A program made the position numbers and the translations under genes. From positions 62,001 through 126,000 of the forward strand of contig JADKEF010000001.1 in the NCBI GenBank assembly GCA_016718135.1: a stretch of DNA of 64,000 nt, given 5' to 3'. This DNA is from Acidobacteriota bacterium. Its GTDB lineage: Bacteria > Acidobacteriota > Blastocatellia > Pyrinomonadales > Pyrinomonadaceae. Under the pieces are notes generated by a model. The model worked only from the letters and a program-made list of their open reading frames with translations. It did not search any database and was not told the origin of the DNA. This document shows, in pieces, positions 54,863 to 63,612 of this stretch. Every line of letters starts with the position of its first letter. Positions within the stretch are counted from its first letter, which is position 1.

Positions 54863-56784
54863 ATGAACAAGATCAGGGTCTTATCGGATAATCTCGCGAA
54901 CCAGATCGCCGCCGGCGAAGTGGTCGAGCGTCCTGCGTCCGTAGTCAAAGAGCTTGTCGAAAATTCGATCGATGCCGGAGCAAACCGAATCCAGATCGAC
55001 ATCGAACTCGGCGGCCGCCGACTGATGCAGATCGCGGATAACGGCGAAGGAATGTCACGCGACGATGCGATATTAGCGTTTGAGCGGCACGCGACCTCGA
55101 AGATAAGAACGGCCGAGGATCTCGGCAGTATCGCAACGCTCGGTTTTCGCGGCGAAGCTTTGGCTTCTATCGCATCGGTCGCAAAGGTCGAGCTCCTGAC
55201 AAAGATCGAGGTAGACCAAGCCGCCACGAGAGTCGTCATCGAAGGCGGACGGCTTATTGACGTTAAGGATGCTGCACGCGATACAGGAACTACGATTACC
55301 GTTCGCGACCTTTTTTTTAACACGCCCGCTCGACGCAAATTTATGCGGAGCGAGGCGACCGAGAATTATCATTTGACGAGCATCGTCACACACTATGCTC
55401 TCGCCCATCCCGAGATCGCGTTTACGCTAACGAACAATGGACGCGAGGTGCTCAGAGTTTCGCCTGCCAAAGATTTACGCGAGCGAGCCTTCCAGGTATT
55501 TGGCGGGGGTCTGCTCGATAGTCTCCTTCCCGTCGAAGGTGGCCGCGAATATGTGGCGCGCGTTTCCGGATTCATCTCGGCTCCACGTGAGCGCCGAACG
55601 ACGCGTGACAGCCAATATTTCTTCGTCAATAACCGTTTCGTTCGCGACAAGACGATCGCGGGCGGCCTGCTCGAAGGTTACCGCAGCGTCCTGCCGCACG
55701 GCGTCTATCCCGTCGCGTTTCTATTCTTGGAAATGCCGCTCGAAGAGATCGATGTCAACGTCCATCCGGCAAAGACGGAGGTGCGATTCCGACGTGGCGA
55801 GGCGGTCAAGGATGTGATCGCCGAGGCGGTCAGGACGACGTTGGCGAAGGCCGGGATAACTGGCGATGTTCAGCCCGAACGATTCATCCCAGAATCGACA
55901 TGGACACCGCCGCCGGTGTCTGCTCAGCCGGAAGAAGAGGTTGTCGAACAACACGGGATCTTGTTCGAGACGATGTCTCAGGAAGAGAGTCACGCCGCCG
56001 TTGCCGGTATTGGGATGCAGCCCGAGCCGAATCTCCGCCTCATCCCGGAGCCCAACGAAGCTAGATTCGATACCGCACCAACGATAGATTTTGTTGACGA
56101 GATCGCGGTACCGGAGGAACGCTTGACTGTCTCAGGCTACGCCGAGTTGCCGCCCGTCGATTCGGCCGCGAAATTGCCGAAGTCGGTCGAGGTTGTCGAC
56201 GTTGCCTCGTCAAAATACAACCTCTCGGCCAGCTTCACGACAGTTTTATCATCGCCGTCGATGACGAAGGCCTTTTGCTGATCGATCAGCACGTCGCCCA
56301 CGAACGCATTCTCTTCGACAAGTACCGGAAGTGTGAGACCGAACGCAGTATCGAATCGCAGAATCTGCTCCTGCCGGAGACGATCGATCTTTCGCCGGCC
56401 CAGTCCGAGGCGTTTTCGCTGATCGAGGACGATCTCGAAAGTCTCGGCTTCGGAACGATGCGGCTTTCAGGGCGAACGATCGCGATCAAAAGTATTCCAA
56501 CCGATCTTCCGCCAAGCGAGGCGAGAAATTTGTTTTCGGAGATTCTTGATACGATCGAGGCCGAGAAAAAAGGCGGGGCGAAATCGACGTTTCGCGACGA
56601 CATCGCCGCTAGCTTAGCGTGCAAGGCGGCGGTCAAGATCAATATGAAACTGACGCCTGAAAAGATGCGTTGGATGATCGACCGTTTGCTGATCACGACT
56701 TCGCCCACCACGTGTCCGCATGGGCGTCCCGTAATACTGAGACTTTCGATGAAAGATATCGAACGTGGTTTTCATAGGACTTAG
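54863..56784 (+). CDS. mutL: DNA mismatch repair protein MutL (one-base frameshift)
   Basis: The GHKL ATPase domain is intact: NQIAAGEVVERPASVVKELVENSIDAGA (cut short here), the Mg/ATP loop GFRGEALASIASV, and the TTITVRDLFFNTPARRKF lid. The frame stops at 56281. Adding one base to CTCTC near 56223-56226 gives LGQLHDSFIIAVDDEGLLLIDQ and continues to 56784, for about 640 residues. The C-terminal domain has DQHVAHERILFDK, ACKAAVKIN and CPHGRP, the motif set of endonuclease-type MutL. A D replaces the last E of the usual DQHA-x2-E-x4-E. mutS is not in the window. Confidence 0.88.
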
Positions 56785-56913
56785 ATGAAGAAGAATCCTG
56801 ATTATCCGGACGAGCGGCCGAACGAGTTTTGGCGAAAGGTGTATGTGGCGGTGATCGTCACGACCTTCGTCGTGGTTACGGCCCTGTGGGCCTTTTCGCA
56901 ATATTTTAAATGA
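56785..56913 (+). CDS. 42-residue single-pass membrane peptide
   Basis: The ATG directly follows the mutL stop codon. The product (MKKNPDYPDERPNEFWRKVY, then a membrane helix VAVIVTTFVVVTALWAF and SQYFK) ends in ATGA overlapping the start of the symporter gene. This compact placement and the polar N-terminus with one helix suggest a real small protein translated with the symporter, possibly an accessory subunit. Confidence 0.6.
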   Translation: MKKNPDYPDERPNEFWRKVYVAVIVTTFVVVTALWAFSQYFK

Positions 56914-58583
56914 GAGCACTCGACTGGGCAATTGTAGTTGCGTACCTTGTTTACGTTATCTGGGACGGCATCCGGATGACGAAGCACAGCGGCAGCAAGG
57001 AAGGCTACTTCCTCGCAAATCGCGGCTTGCCGTGGTGGGCCGTCGGACTGTCGGTAATGGCGACACAGATGTCTGCGATCACGCTGGTCGGAACTACGGG
57101 CCAGGCATACAGCGACGGCATGCGGTTCATCCAGTTCTATTACGGGCTGCCGTTCGCGATGATCATTCTGTGCGTGACGGTTGTGCCGTTCTTTCATCGT
57201 GCAAACGTTTTTACGGCGTACGAATATCTCGAAAAACGTTTTGACGTAAAGGTTCGCTCACTCACCAGTTTCTTCTTCCTAATCTCACGCGGCTTGGGCG
57301 TAGGGACTATCATCTCGGCTCCGGCGATCGTGCTTTCGATCGTTTTCGGGTGGAATCTGATCGCGACAATTTTCGCGATAGGGCTTTCAACGACAGTTTA
57401 CACCGTTTTTGGTGGCGTGCAGGCCGTGACCTGGACGGACGTCAAGCAGATGGTGATCATCTTCTTCGGGCTTGGTGTTTGTTTTTTTGTGATTCTATCC
57501 AGCTTTCCTGCGGGCGTTTCGCTTACAGATGGACTGCATCTGGCCGGAAGCTTGGGCAAGCTCGACATGGTCGATACGAGCTTTAATTTGCAGGAGAAAT
57601 ACACGATCTGGTCGGGATTGATCGGCGGACTGTTTTTGATGCTCGGATACTTTGGCTGTGATCAGAGTCAGGTGCAGCGATTCCTCACCGCAAAGTCGGT
57701 TGACGAAGGTCGTACCTCGCTGCTAATGAGCGCGTTCCTTAAGATCCCGATGCAGTTTGGCATACTGCTGATCGGCATCATGGTATTTATCTTCTATCAG
57801 TTCACGGCACCGCCGATCGTTTTTAACAACGCAGAGGTAGCGAAGGCGTCGCAAAACGTCGAATTCCAGGGCATCCAAAACCGTTACGCTGCAGCCCATG
57901 AAGAGCGGCGAATCGCGGCAGTAAATTTTGACACCAGCGACCCGGCAAAACGCCAGGCGTATATCGATGCTGACAAGAAGTTTACCGAGAGCCGAAAGGA
58001 AGCGGTAGCTCATGTACGGGCGATGAGCAACCCGTCGTTCAACGACGTCAACTACGTATTTCCGACCTTCATCCTCGCGTACATGCCGATGGGCGTGATC
58101 GGGTTGTTGATCGCTGCGATATTTGCGGCCGCGATGTCGTCGATAGCGGCAGAACTGAATGCGCTCGCGACCGCGACTACGATCGACTTCTATCGCAGGC
58201 TCTACAAACCCGAAGCGACCGACAGCCATTACGTCGCGGTCGGCAGGATCACGACATTCATCTGGGGCGTCTTTGCCTGTATCGTTGCGATCTTTGCGAC
58301 GAATCTCGGTTCGCTGATCGAGGTCGTCAACAAATTCGGCTCGTTCTTTTACGGCTCGCTGCTCGGGGTTTTCGTGCTGGCTTTCGTCGTGAAACGGGCT
58401 CGTGCTCGTGGTGCGTTTTTCGGCCTGCTCCTTGGGATCGCCTCGGTCTGGATCGCGAGCTGGTACACGACTATCGAGTTTCTTTGGTTCAATGTGATCG
58501 GGTGTCTCGTCACGGTATTTTTCGGCTATGTAATCAGTCTGACAGTTAGGGAAGAAGAATTGACCACAGATGAAAACGGATAA
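56910..58583 (+). CDS. sodium:solute symporter (SSS family)
   Basis: The 557-residue protein has about 13 hydrophobic segments. Family marks include GYFLANRGLPWWAVGLSVMATQMSAI near 32-57 and the later YAVFGGVQAVTWTDVKQ-type motif (TVYTVFGGVQAVTWTDV), with the sodium-site helix around it. The long soluble loop (about 310-375) is unusual, rich in charged residues (AAHEERRIAAVNFDTSDPAKRQAYI). The substrate is unknown; sugar-like or organic acid substrates are common. The 3' end overlaps the PIG-L gene by 14 bases and lies in a palindromic repeat. Confidence 0.88.
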   Translation: MRALDWAIVVAYLVYVIWDGIRMTKHSGSKEGYFLANRGLPWWAVGLSVMATQMSAITLVGTTGQAYSDGMRFIQFYYGLPFAMIILCVTVVPFFHRANVFTAYEYLEKRFDVKVRSLTSFFFLISRGLGVGTIISAPAIVLSIVFGWNLIATIFAIGLSTTVYTVFGGVQAVTWTDVKQMVIIFFGLGVCFFVILSSFPAGVSLTDGLHLAGSLGKLDMVDTSFNLQEKYTIWSGLIGGLFLMLGYFGCDQSQVQRFLTAKSVDEGRTSLLMSAFLKIPMQFGILLIGIMVFIFYQFTAPPIVFNNAEVAKASQNVEFQGIQNRYAAAHEERRIAAVNFDTSDPAKRQAYIDADKKFTESRKEAVAHVRAMSNPSFNDVNYVFPTFILAYMPMGVIGLLIAAIFAAAMSSIAAELNALATATTIDFYRRLYKPEATDSHYVAVGRITTFIWGVFACIVAIFATNLGSLIEVVNKFGSFFYGSLLGVFVLAFVVKRARARGAFFGLLLGIASVWIASWYTTIEFLWFNVIGCLVTVFFGYVISLTVREEELTTDENG

Positions 58584-58665
58584 ACACAGAAATAAAAGCG
58601 TAGTTTTAGTTTCAGATCCGCATAGAGCGACCAGGTCATTGGTGTCCGTCTGTGTATATCTGTGG
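58564..58665. repeat. inverted CCACAGAT repeat at the symporter/PIG-L junction
   Basis: CCACAGAT starts the left arm (58564-58590, continuing with GGATAAACACAG). The right arm (58642-58665) reads GTGTCCGTCTGTG, then TATATCTGTGG. The arms are imperfect inverted copies of a common intergenic repeat family. The left arm contains the PIG-L ATG, and the right arm encodes VSVCVYLW of its signal peptide. Confidence 0.7.
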
Positions 58666-61197
58666 ATGATCTGGTTCCTTATCGGTGCGACTCCGGCGAC
58701 GGCTCAGGTGAGGCCGGTTTACGATCGCGGGACAGCGGGGCTTTATCAATTGCTGAAGAAGCTCAACACCACGACAAGTGCACTGATGATCGGGGCCCAT
58801 CCTGATGATGAAGACACCTCGCTGCTCGCGTATCTGGCGCGTGGTGAAAGTGCTCGGACCGCCTATCTTTCGCTCACACGCGGTGATGGCGGGCAAAATA
58901 TTATCGGTACGGAACTCGGCGAATCGCTCGGTGTCATTCGTACAGAAGAGCTTATCCAGGCACGGCGGCTCGATGGTGCGGAGCAGTTCTTTGGGCGGGC
59001 TTATGACTATGGGTTTTCGAAAACGCTAGCGGAAGCCAAGTCGAAATGGGACGAGAAGATCGTGCTTTGTGACACGGTTCGCGTGATACGAAAATTTCAG
59101 CCGACCGTGGTAATTTCACAGTTCTCCGGAACAACGGCCGATGGCCACGGACAGCATCAATATGCTGGCTACATAGCCCCGCTGGCTGTAAAGGCAGCAG
59201 CGGATGCTTCGCAATGTTCTGAGGCCGGGCCGATATGGACGGTTCAGAAATTCTACTTCCGGGCACGCGGCGGCGAGCCGCGGCTGCGTGTGAATACCGG
59301 CAAATATGATCCGGTGCTTGGCCGTTCTTATTTCGAGATCGCGATGGAAGCTCGCAGTCAGCATAAATCGCAAGAGCAAGGCGTGCTGGAGCTTCGCGGC
59401 GAGCAATTCTCCTCAATGAATCTCGTTGGAAGCGAGGCTAAAGAGAGCGCAATATTTGAAGGCATCGATACGTCGGCCGCAGCGGTTGCGAAAGCTATTT
59501 CGGCTGATGAAGCGGCGGTCGCGGAAATGTTTGCGGCTGCAAGATCCGCGATCAACGGTTTCGAAGTCGCGGCCCCGGAAAAGTCGCTGCCCGTCTTAGT
59601 ACGTGGGTATTCGATCGCTTCATCCAACGAATCATCTTCCCGTTCGGCTGGCGCAAAAAGTTTCTTCTCCGAACGCAAGAGCCTCTTCGCCGAAGCGATC
59701 GTTCTCGCGGCTGGGATTCAGATCGACGCCCTCGCCGATCGCGATACGGTCGTTCCGGGCGAGAGCTTTGCAGTCGGGGCCAAAGCTTTTACGAATGGCC
59801 GTAGCGAGGTCAAAGTAACGAGCCTCAAGCTGTCCGCACCAGCAGAATGGACCGTGGCCACGGTAGCAGTTCCGCAGGCAAACAGCGCGGCCTTTGTAAC
59901 ACGCGAGGTGACGTCGTCCGTTGCGTACTTCAATGTCACGCCGCCGAGAGATGTTGATGCGACGCAGCCATACTGGCTAGCCGAGCCACGCGATGGCGAT
60001 CTTTTTCGGTGGAACGCAAAGGAGAGCGAATCGCATACGCTGCCGGTCGCGAAACGCGTGCCGAGCCTTGCGGCAACGCTTGAAGTGGGCGGAACCTCCG
60101 TCGTTGTAGAGAGGCCGATCGAATTCCGTTTTGCAGATGACATCCGCGGCGAGATACGGCGAAATGTCGATGTTGTGCCGCGTGCGACCGTCGAACTCGA
60201 TCAGGCGATGATGATCATTCCGTACTCTGAGAAGGCTGAGACAAAGCGTGTTGTCCTGACAGTAACCAATCATTCCACGCAGCCGATCTCCGGCACGGTC
60301 GCCTTGAACATCAACGCCGACCGTGAATGGAAAACAACGGCCTCGTCATCGACCTTTGACATTCCACGACGCGGCGAGCGGCAGGCGATCTCGTTCGATG
60401 TGACGATCCCTGCTAAAACCAAAGCCGGGAGCTATCAGATCAATGCTCGGGCAATGATCGGTGAGGCGGTCGGCACCTCGGCGATGCGTGTCATCGCATA
60501 TCCGCACATACAGACTCATCGCTTCTATCGACGAGCGACTACCGACGCGAAGATCATCGATCTCAAAACTGCTCCCGTAAAGGTCGGCTATCTCGCTGGC
60601 AGCGGTGACCGTGTGCCGGATGCGATCAGGCAGATGGGATTTAACCTTGAGATGATCTCCGAGAGCGAACTGGCCAACGGCCAGCTTTCGCGATTTGATG
60701 TGATCGTGGTTGGTATCCGCGCGTATCAAGTACGGCCTGACATAGTCGCAAATAACAAGCGGCTGCTTGATTTTGCAAACGCTGGCGGCACGCTGATCGT
60801 TCAGTACCAACTTCCCGCATATGCCGGCCAAAATCTCGCACCATTTCCGCACCAAATGGGGCCGCGAACATCGGATGAGAACGCAGAGGTCAAGATCGTT
60901 GCCCCCGAGCATCCGATCTTCAACTTCCCGAATAAGATCGCCGGAACCGATTTTGCGGGTTGGGTGCAGGAGCGAAACCTCTATAATTTCTCGACGATGG
61001 ATCCGAAATACATTGGTCTGCTCGAAACGCATGATGCGAACGAGGCAGAGAACAAGGGCGGCCTGGTGATCGCGGATGTCGGCAAAGGGAAGTACATCTA
61101 TTGTAGCTATTCACTGTTTCGTCAGTTGCCTGCCGGTGTGCCTGGGGCATATCGGCTACTCGCAAATATGCTGAGCTTGCCGAAAGCAAGAAAGTAG
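58570..61197 (+). CDS. secreted PIG-L family deacetylase with large C-terminal region
   Basis: The 875-residue protein has an N-terminal signal segment ending near TPATAQ (residue 46). The PIG-L domain has AHPDDE at 76-81 (metal-binding H77, D79, D80) and HGQHQYAGYIAP further on with the third histidine region. PIG-L enzymes deacetylate GlcNAc-type sugars, and bacillithiol BshB is one of them, but this large exported form is more likely to act outside. The C-terminal 500 residues include beta-sandwich regions and a ThuA/GATase-like part (VKVGYLAGSGDRVPDAIRQMG ... VGIRAYQVRPDIVANN). The true start may be later, at MIWFLIGATPATAQ. Confidence 0.82.
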   Translation: MKTDKHRNKSVVLVSDPHRATRSLVSVCVYLWMIWFLIGATPATAQVRPVYDRGTAGLYQLLKKLNTTTSALMIGAHPDDEDTSLLAYLARGESARTAYLSLTRGDGGQNIIGTELGESLGVIRTEELIQARRLDGAEQFFGRAYDYGFSKTLAEAKSKWDEKIVLCDTVRVIRKFQPTVVISQFSGTTADGHGQHQYAGYIAPLAVKAAADASQCSEAGPIWTVQKFYFRARGGEPRLRVNTGKYDPVLGRSYFEIAMEARSQHKSQEQGVLELRGEQFSSMNLVGSEAKESAIFEGIDTSAAAVAKAISADEAAVAEMFAAARSAINGFEVAAPEKSLPVLVRGYSIASSNESSSRSAGAKSFFSERKSLFAEAIVLAAGIQIDALADRDTVVPGESFAVGAKAFTNGRSEVKVTSLKLSAPAEWTVATVAVPQANSAAFVTREVTSSVAYFNVTPPRDVDATQPYWLAEPRDGDLFRWNAKESESHTLPVAKRVPSLAATLEVGGTSVVVERPIEFRFADDIRGEIRRNVDVVPRATVELDQAMMIIPYSEKAETKRVVLTVTNHSTQPISGTVALNINADREWKTTASSSTFDIPRRGERQAISFDVTIPAKTKAGSYQINARAMIGEAVGTSAMRVIAYPHIQTHRFYRRATTDAKIIDLKTAPVKVGYLAGSGDRVPDAIRQMGFNLEMISESELANGQLSRFDVIVVGIRAYQVRPDIVANNKRLLDFANAGGTLIVQYQLPAYAGQNLAPFPHQMGPRTSDENAEVKIVAPEHPIFNFPNKIAGTDFAGWVQERNLYNFSTMDPKYIGLLETHDANEAENKGGLVIADVGKGKYIYCSYSLFRQLPAGVPGAYRLLANMLSLPKARK

Positions 61198-61225
61198 CTT
61201 CGCTTGGCGTTCGTTCTTCTTCGCG

Positions 61226-61323
61226 TTTTTCTTTGCGAGACTTTGCGATCTTTGCGTGAGAAGTCTTTTGTTTCGGCAAGGAAATTTTCACGCAAAGCTC
61301 GCAAAGGTACGCAAAGAGAGAAA
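61226..61323. repeat. long inverted repeat with CTTTGCG units
   Basis: The arms 61226-61263 and 61285-61323 consist of repeated TTTGCG units (CTTTGCGAGACTTTGCGATC and, in the right arm reversed, CTTTGCGTACCTTTGCGAGC) around a 21-base loop. It lies directly between the PIG-L stop and the chitosanase gene. It may act as a bidirectional transcript end. Confidence 0.75.
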
Positions 61324-61349
61324 TAAGATCTGAAGTTTGTGGGTCAGTT

Positions 61350-62030
61350 ATGAATCTTTCATCAAAACAAAAATCTCTCATCACTAAGGTCATCAACGTT
61401 TTTGAGTCTGGCTCACCGGCAGGGAATTACGGGATCATCGCGATCTTTGAGGACGGGCCGGGAGATATTCGGCAGATAACCTATGGTCGTTCGCAGACGA
61501 CGGAGTACGGCAATCTTGGAAAGCTCGTGAAAAATTACGTCGCCGCGAACGGCCTTTTTAGCAGCAAACTCAAGCCGTTTGCTGCCAAGGTCGGTGTGAC
61601 TCCGTTGACCGATGACGAGACATTCAAAGGCTTGCTCAAAAAGGCGGGAAACGAAGATCCGGTGATGAGGACGGTTCAGGATGTCTTCTTTGATGAGACT
61701 TACTACAAACCGGCGATGAAATGGGCGAAGGATAAAGGGTTTATTTTGCCTCTATCTGCGCTCGTGATCTACGACTCGTTCATTCACAGCGGCAGTATTC
61801 TGTCGGTGATCCGAAATATGTTTCCCGAGAAAGTACCGGCCGATGGCGGGAATGAGATCGAATGGACGACTGCGTATATCAAGGCTAGGCACGATTGGCT
61901 GGCGAATCATTCGCGCGAAGCTGTCAGAAAGACGACGTATCGGACAAAGTGTTTTATTGAGGAAGTCGCTCGCGGGAACTGGCCACTCACGACGCTGCCG
62001 ATCAATGCTAACGGGACAAAGGTGTCCTGA
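61350..62030 (+). CDS. GH46-like chitosanase
   Basis: The 226-residue protein resembles family 46 chitosanases: KVINVFESG with the catalytic acid E19, followed by an acidic residue (D35 or D39 in FEDGPGDIRQITYGRS) at the place of the second catalytic acid. SVYDSFIHSG-like LVIYDSFIHSGSIL and the closing RTKCFIEEVARGNWPL also match. No signal peptide is seen, so it may be intracellular, exported by another route, or a lysis-type enzyme. The gene is isolated behind the CTTTGCG hairpin. The assignment is by motif pattern. Confidence 0.72.
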   Translation: MNLSSKQKSLITKVINVFESGSPAGNYGIIAIFEDGPGDIRQITYGRSQTTEYGNLGKLVKNYVAANGLFSSKLKPFAAKVGVTPLTDDETFKGLLKKAGNEDPVMRTVQDVFFDETYYKPAMKWAKDKGFILPLSALVIYDSFIHSGSILSVIRNMFPEKVPADGGNEIEWTTAYIKARHDWLANHSREAVRKTTYRTKCFIEEVARGNWPLTTLPINANGTKVS

Positions 62031-62031
62031 G

Positions 62032-62538
62032 CTATTCGATCACAACGAGAACGTCGCCCGCCGATACCGTATCACCTTCAGCAAATTTAATAGTCGAAAT
62101 GACGCCGTCTTTGGGCGATTTCATTTCGTTTTGCATCTTCATCGCCTCGACGACTATCACGCCGTCGCCCTTTTGGACTGTGTCGCCCACGGCGACGAGA
62201 ATGCGGACGACCTTGCCTGGCATGGCGGTCTTGATCTCGGCTTTGCCTGAGGCGTCGCCGTCTTTGTGCTCGGCGCTGCTTAGGCGTTTGGGATCGATGA
62301 TCCGCACCTCGTGAACCTCATCCCTGACGCGAACAAGATCGGGATCGGCGGGATTTGCCTGCGACGAGACGAACGCCTCGTAGATCGCCCCGTCCTTCTT
62401 CAAGAGAAATACACCACTCTCCGGCTCCGAAGCCTCGAGTTCATACTTTCGCCCGTCAACGCTCGCCGTAACGCGGCCTTCCTCACGCACGATCTCGACG
62501 TCGTGTTTATTGCCGCCTGTTTCTGCAATAAATTTCAT
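62032..62538 (-). CDS. biotin carboxyl carrier protein-like subunit
   Basis: The 168-residue protein ends in a biotinyl domain with the attachment lysine K134 in VVEAMKMQNEM and the PGKVVRILVAVGDTV turn. The N-terminal half is beta-rich (KHDVEIVREEGRVTASVDGRKYE), resembling the carboxylase tail of acyl-CoA or pyruvate carboxylases rather than AccB with its Pro/Ala linker. It starts two bases after the stop of the 97-residue protein, so it is in one operon with the peroxiredoxin. No biotin carboxylase gene is adjacent, so the partner is elsewhere. Confidence 0.85.
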   Translation of the reverse strand: MKFIAETGGNKHDVEIVREEGRVTASVDGRKYELEASEPESGVFLLKKDGAIYEAFVSSQANPADPDLVRVRDEVHEVRIIDPKRLSSAEHKDGDASGKAEIKTAMPGKVVRILVAVGDTVQKGDGVIVVEAMKMQNEMKSPKDGVISTIKFAEGDTVSAGDVLVVIE

Positions 62539-62540
62539 CT

Positions 62541-62834
62541 TTATCTCCGAGGCCTCGCGTTCGCCTGCTTTTCGGCGAGAAAGTGCTCAAATCTCTCTTC
62601 GTTCGTGTACCAAACGATAGTTCCCGTCACGAATCCCAGTGCCGGATAGGCGAGGAGGAATAGTTTCGAAAGGGGCAGCCCCGTCCACGCCCAGCTTGCG
62701 AGATTCATCGTCACGAAAAACAAAATGCCCGAAATGACCGCCGTTCTCGCCACGACGTATCTCTTTCCTTTTAGCCGGAGCTTCTCCCAACGGAGAAACG
62801 CCTTTCGTGACATTTTTTTCATCGAATCGATCAA
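62541..62834 (-). CDS. small two-helix membrane protein
   Basis: The 97-residue protein has a basic N-terminus (KAFLRWEKLRLKGK), two hydrophobic helices (about 30-50 and 57-77) and a charged tail (NEERFEHFLAEKQANARPRR). It begins one base after the peroxiredoxin stop and is followed by the biotin carrier gene after two bases. No family is recognised. Confidence 0.65.
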   Translation of the reverse strand: MIDSMKKMSRKAFLRWEKLRLKGKRYVVARTAVISGILFFVTMNLASWAWTGLPLSKLFLLAYPALGFVTGTIVWYTNEERFEHFLAEKQANARPRR

Positions 62835-63473
62835 CTACACCTTATTCGGCTGCGGCGTTACTCGTAGATATGGTTTGATCTCGTTCCAGCCGGCGGGGAA
62901 TTTTGCTTTGGCGTCTTCGTTTGAGACGGCGGGGACGATGATACAGTCGTCGCCGTCTTTCCAGTTGACCGGTGTGGCAACGCTGTAGTTCGCGGTTAGC
63001 TGCAAGCTGTCGATCACACGCAACAGCTCGACAAAGTTCCGCCCCGTCGAAGCCGGATAGGTCATCGTCAGCTTTACCTTCTTATCTGGCCCGATGACGA
63101 AGACCGACCGGACGGTGAAGGTGTCGCTCGCATTTGGATGGATCATGTCGTACAGGTCGGAAACTTTGCGGTCGCTGTCGGCGATCATCGGGAAGTTCAC
63201 GGCCGTGCCCTGTGTTTCCTCGATGTCCTTTTCCCAGCCGAAGTGCGAATCAAGCGGATCGACGCTCAGCCCGATGACCTTGACATTTCGCTTATCAAAT
63301 TCCGGCTTGAGTTGCGCCGCCATGCCGAGTTCCGTCGTGCAGACCGGCGTGTAATCCTTCGGGTGCGAAAACAGCACGCCCCAACTGTCGCCGAGCCATT
63401 CGTGAAAATTGATCGTGCCCTGTGTCGTTTCTGCAGTAAAATCTGGTGCTTCGTCGCCCAATCGTAATGACAT
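62835..63473 (-). CDS. 1-Cys peroxiredoxin (Prx6 type)
   Basis: The 212-residue protein has the peroxidatic cysteine C45 in HPKDYTPVCTTELG. The pattern KRNVKVIGLSVDPLDSHFGWEKDI and long C-terminal arm (WKDGDDCIIVPAVSNEDAKAKFP) are of the Prx6 group. It reduces peroxides with a thiol donor. It is the first gene of a three-gene minus-strand operon. Confidence 0.93.
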   Translation of the reverse strand: MSLRLGDEAPDFTAETTQGTINFHEWLGDSWGVLFSHPKDYTPVCTTELGMAAQLKPEFDKRNVKVIGLSVDPLDSHFGWEKDIEETQGTAVNFPMIADSDRKVSDLYDMIHPNASDTFTVRSVFVIGPDKKVKLTMTYPASTGRNFVELLRVIDSLQLTANYSVATPVNWKDGDDCIIVPAVSNEDAKAKFPAGWNEIKPYLRVTPQPNKV

Positions 63474-63520
63474 ATCGTTGCCTCCGTTTATTTACATGCA
63501 TTATACCAAACCGCCGCAAG

Positions 63521-63612
63521 GGAGAACCAACTGCGTAAGCGGCTCGAGGTCTCCGCTTGTGCCGGTCGCCGATGTTGGGAGATTGACCACCCGCTTAAGC
63601 AGGTGGTTCTCC
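63521..63612. repeat. REPIN-like inverted repeat
   Basis: The left arm (63521-63548) reads GGAGAACCAACTGCGTAAGC, then GGCTCGAG. The right arm (63585-63612), read on the other strand, is GGAGAACCACCTGCTTAAGC, then GGGTGGTC. The arms match over GGAGAACCA and TAAGCGG and resemble the pair inside metH. The right arm is itself a short palindrome and contains the stop codon of the minus-strand gene at 63595. Confidence 0.75.

Noticed and set aside
60346..61032. 228-codon frame opposite the PIG-L gene
   Set aside because: Mirror of the coding strand with no motif and no promoter.
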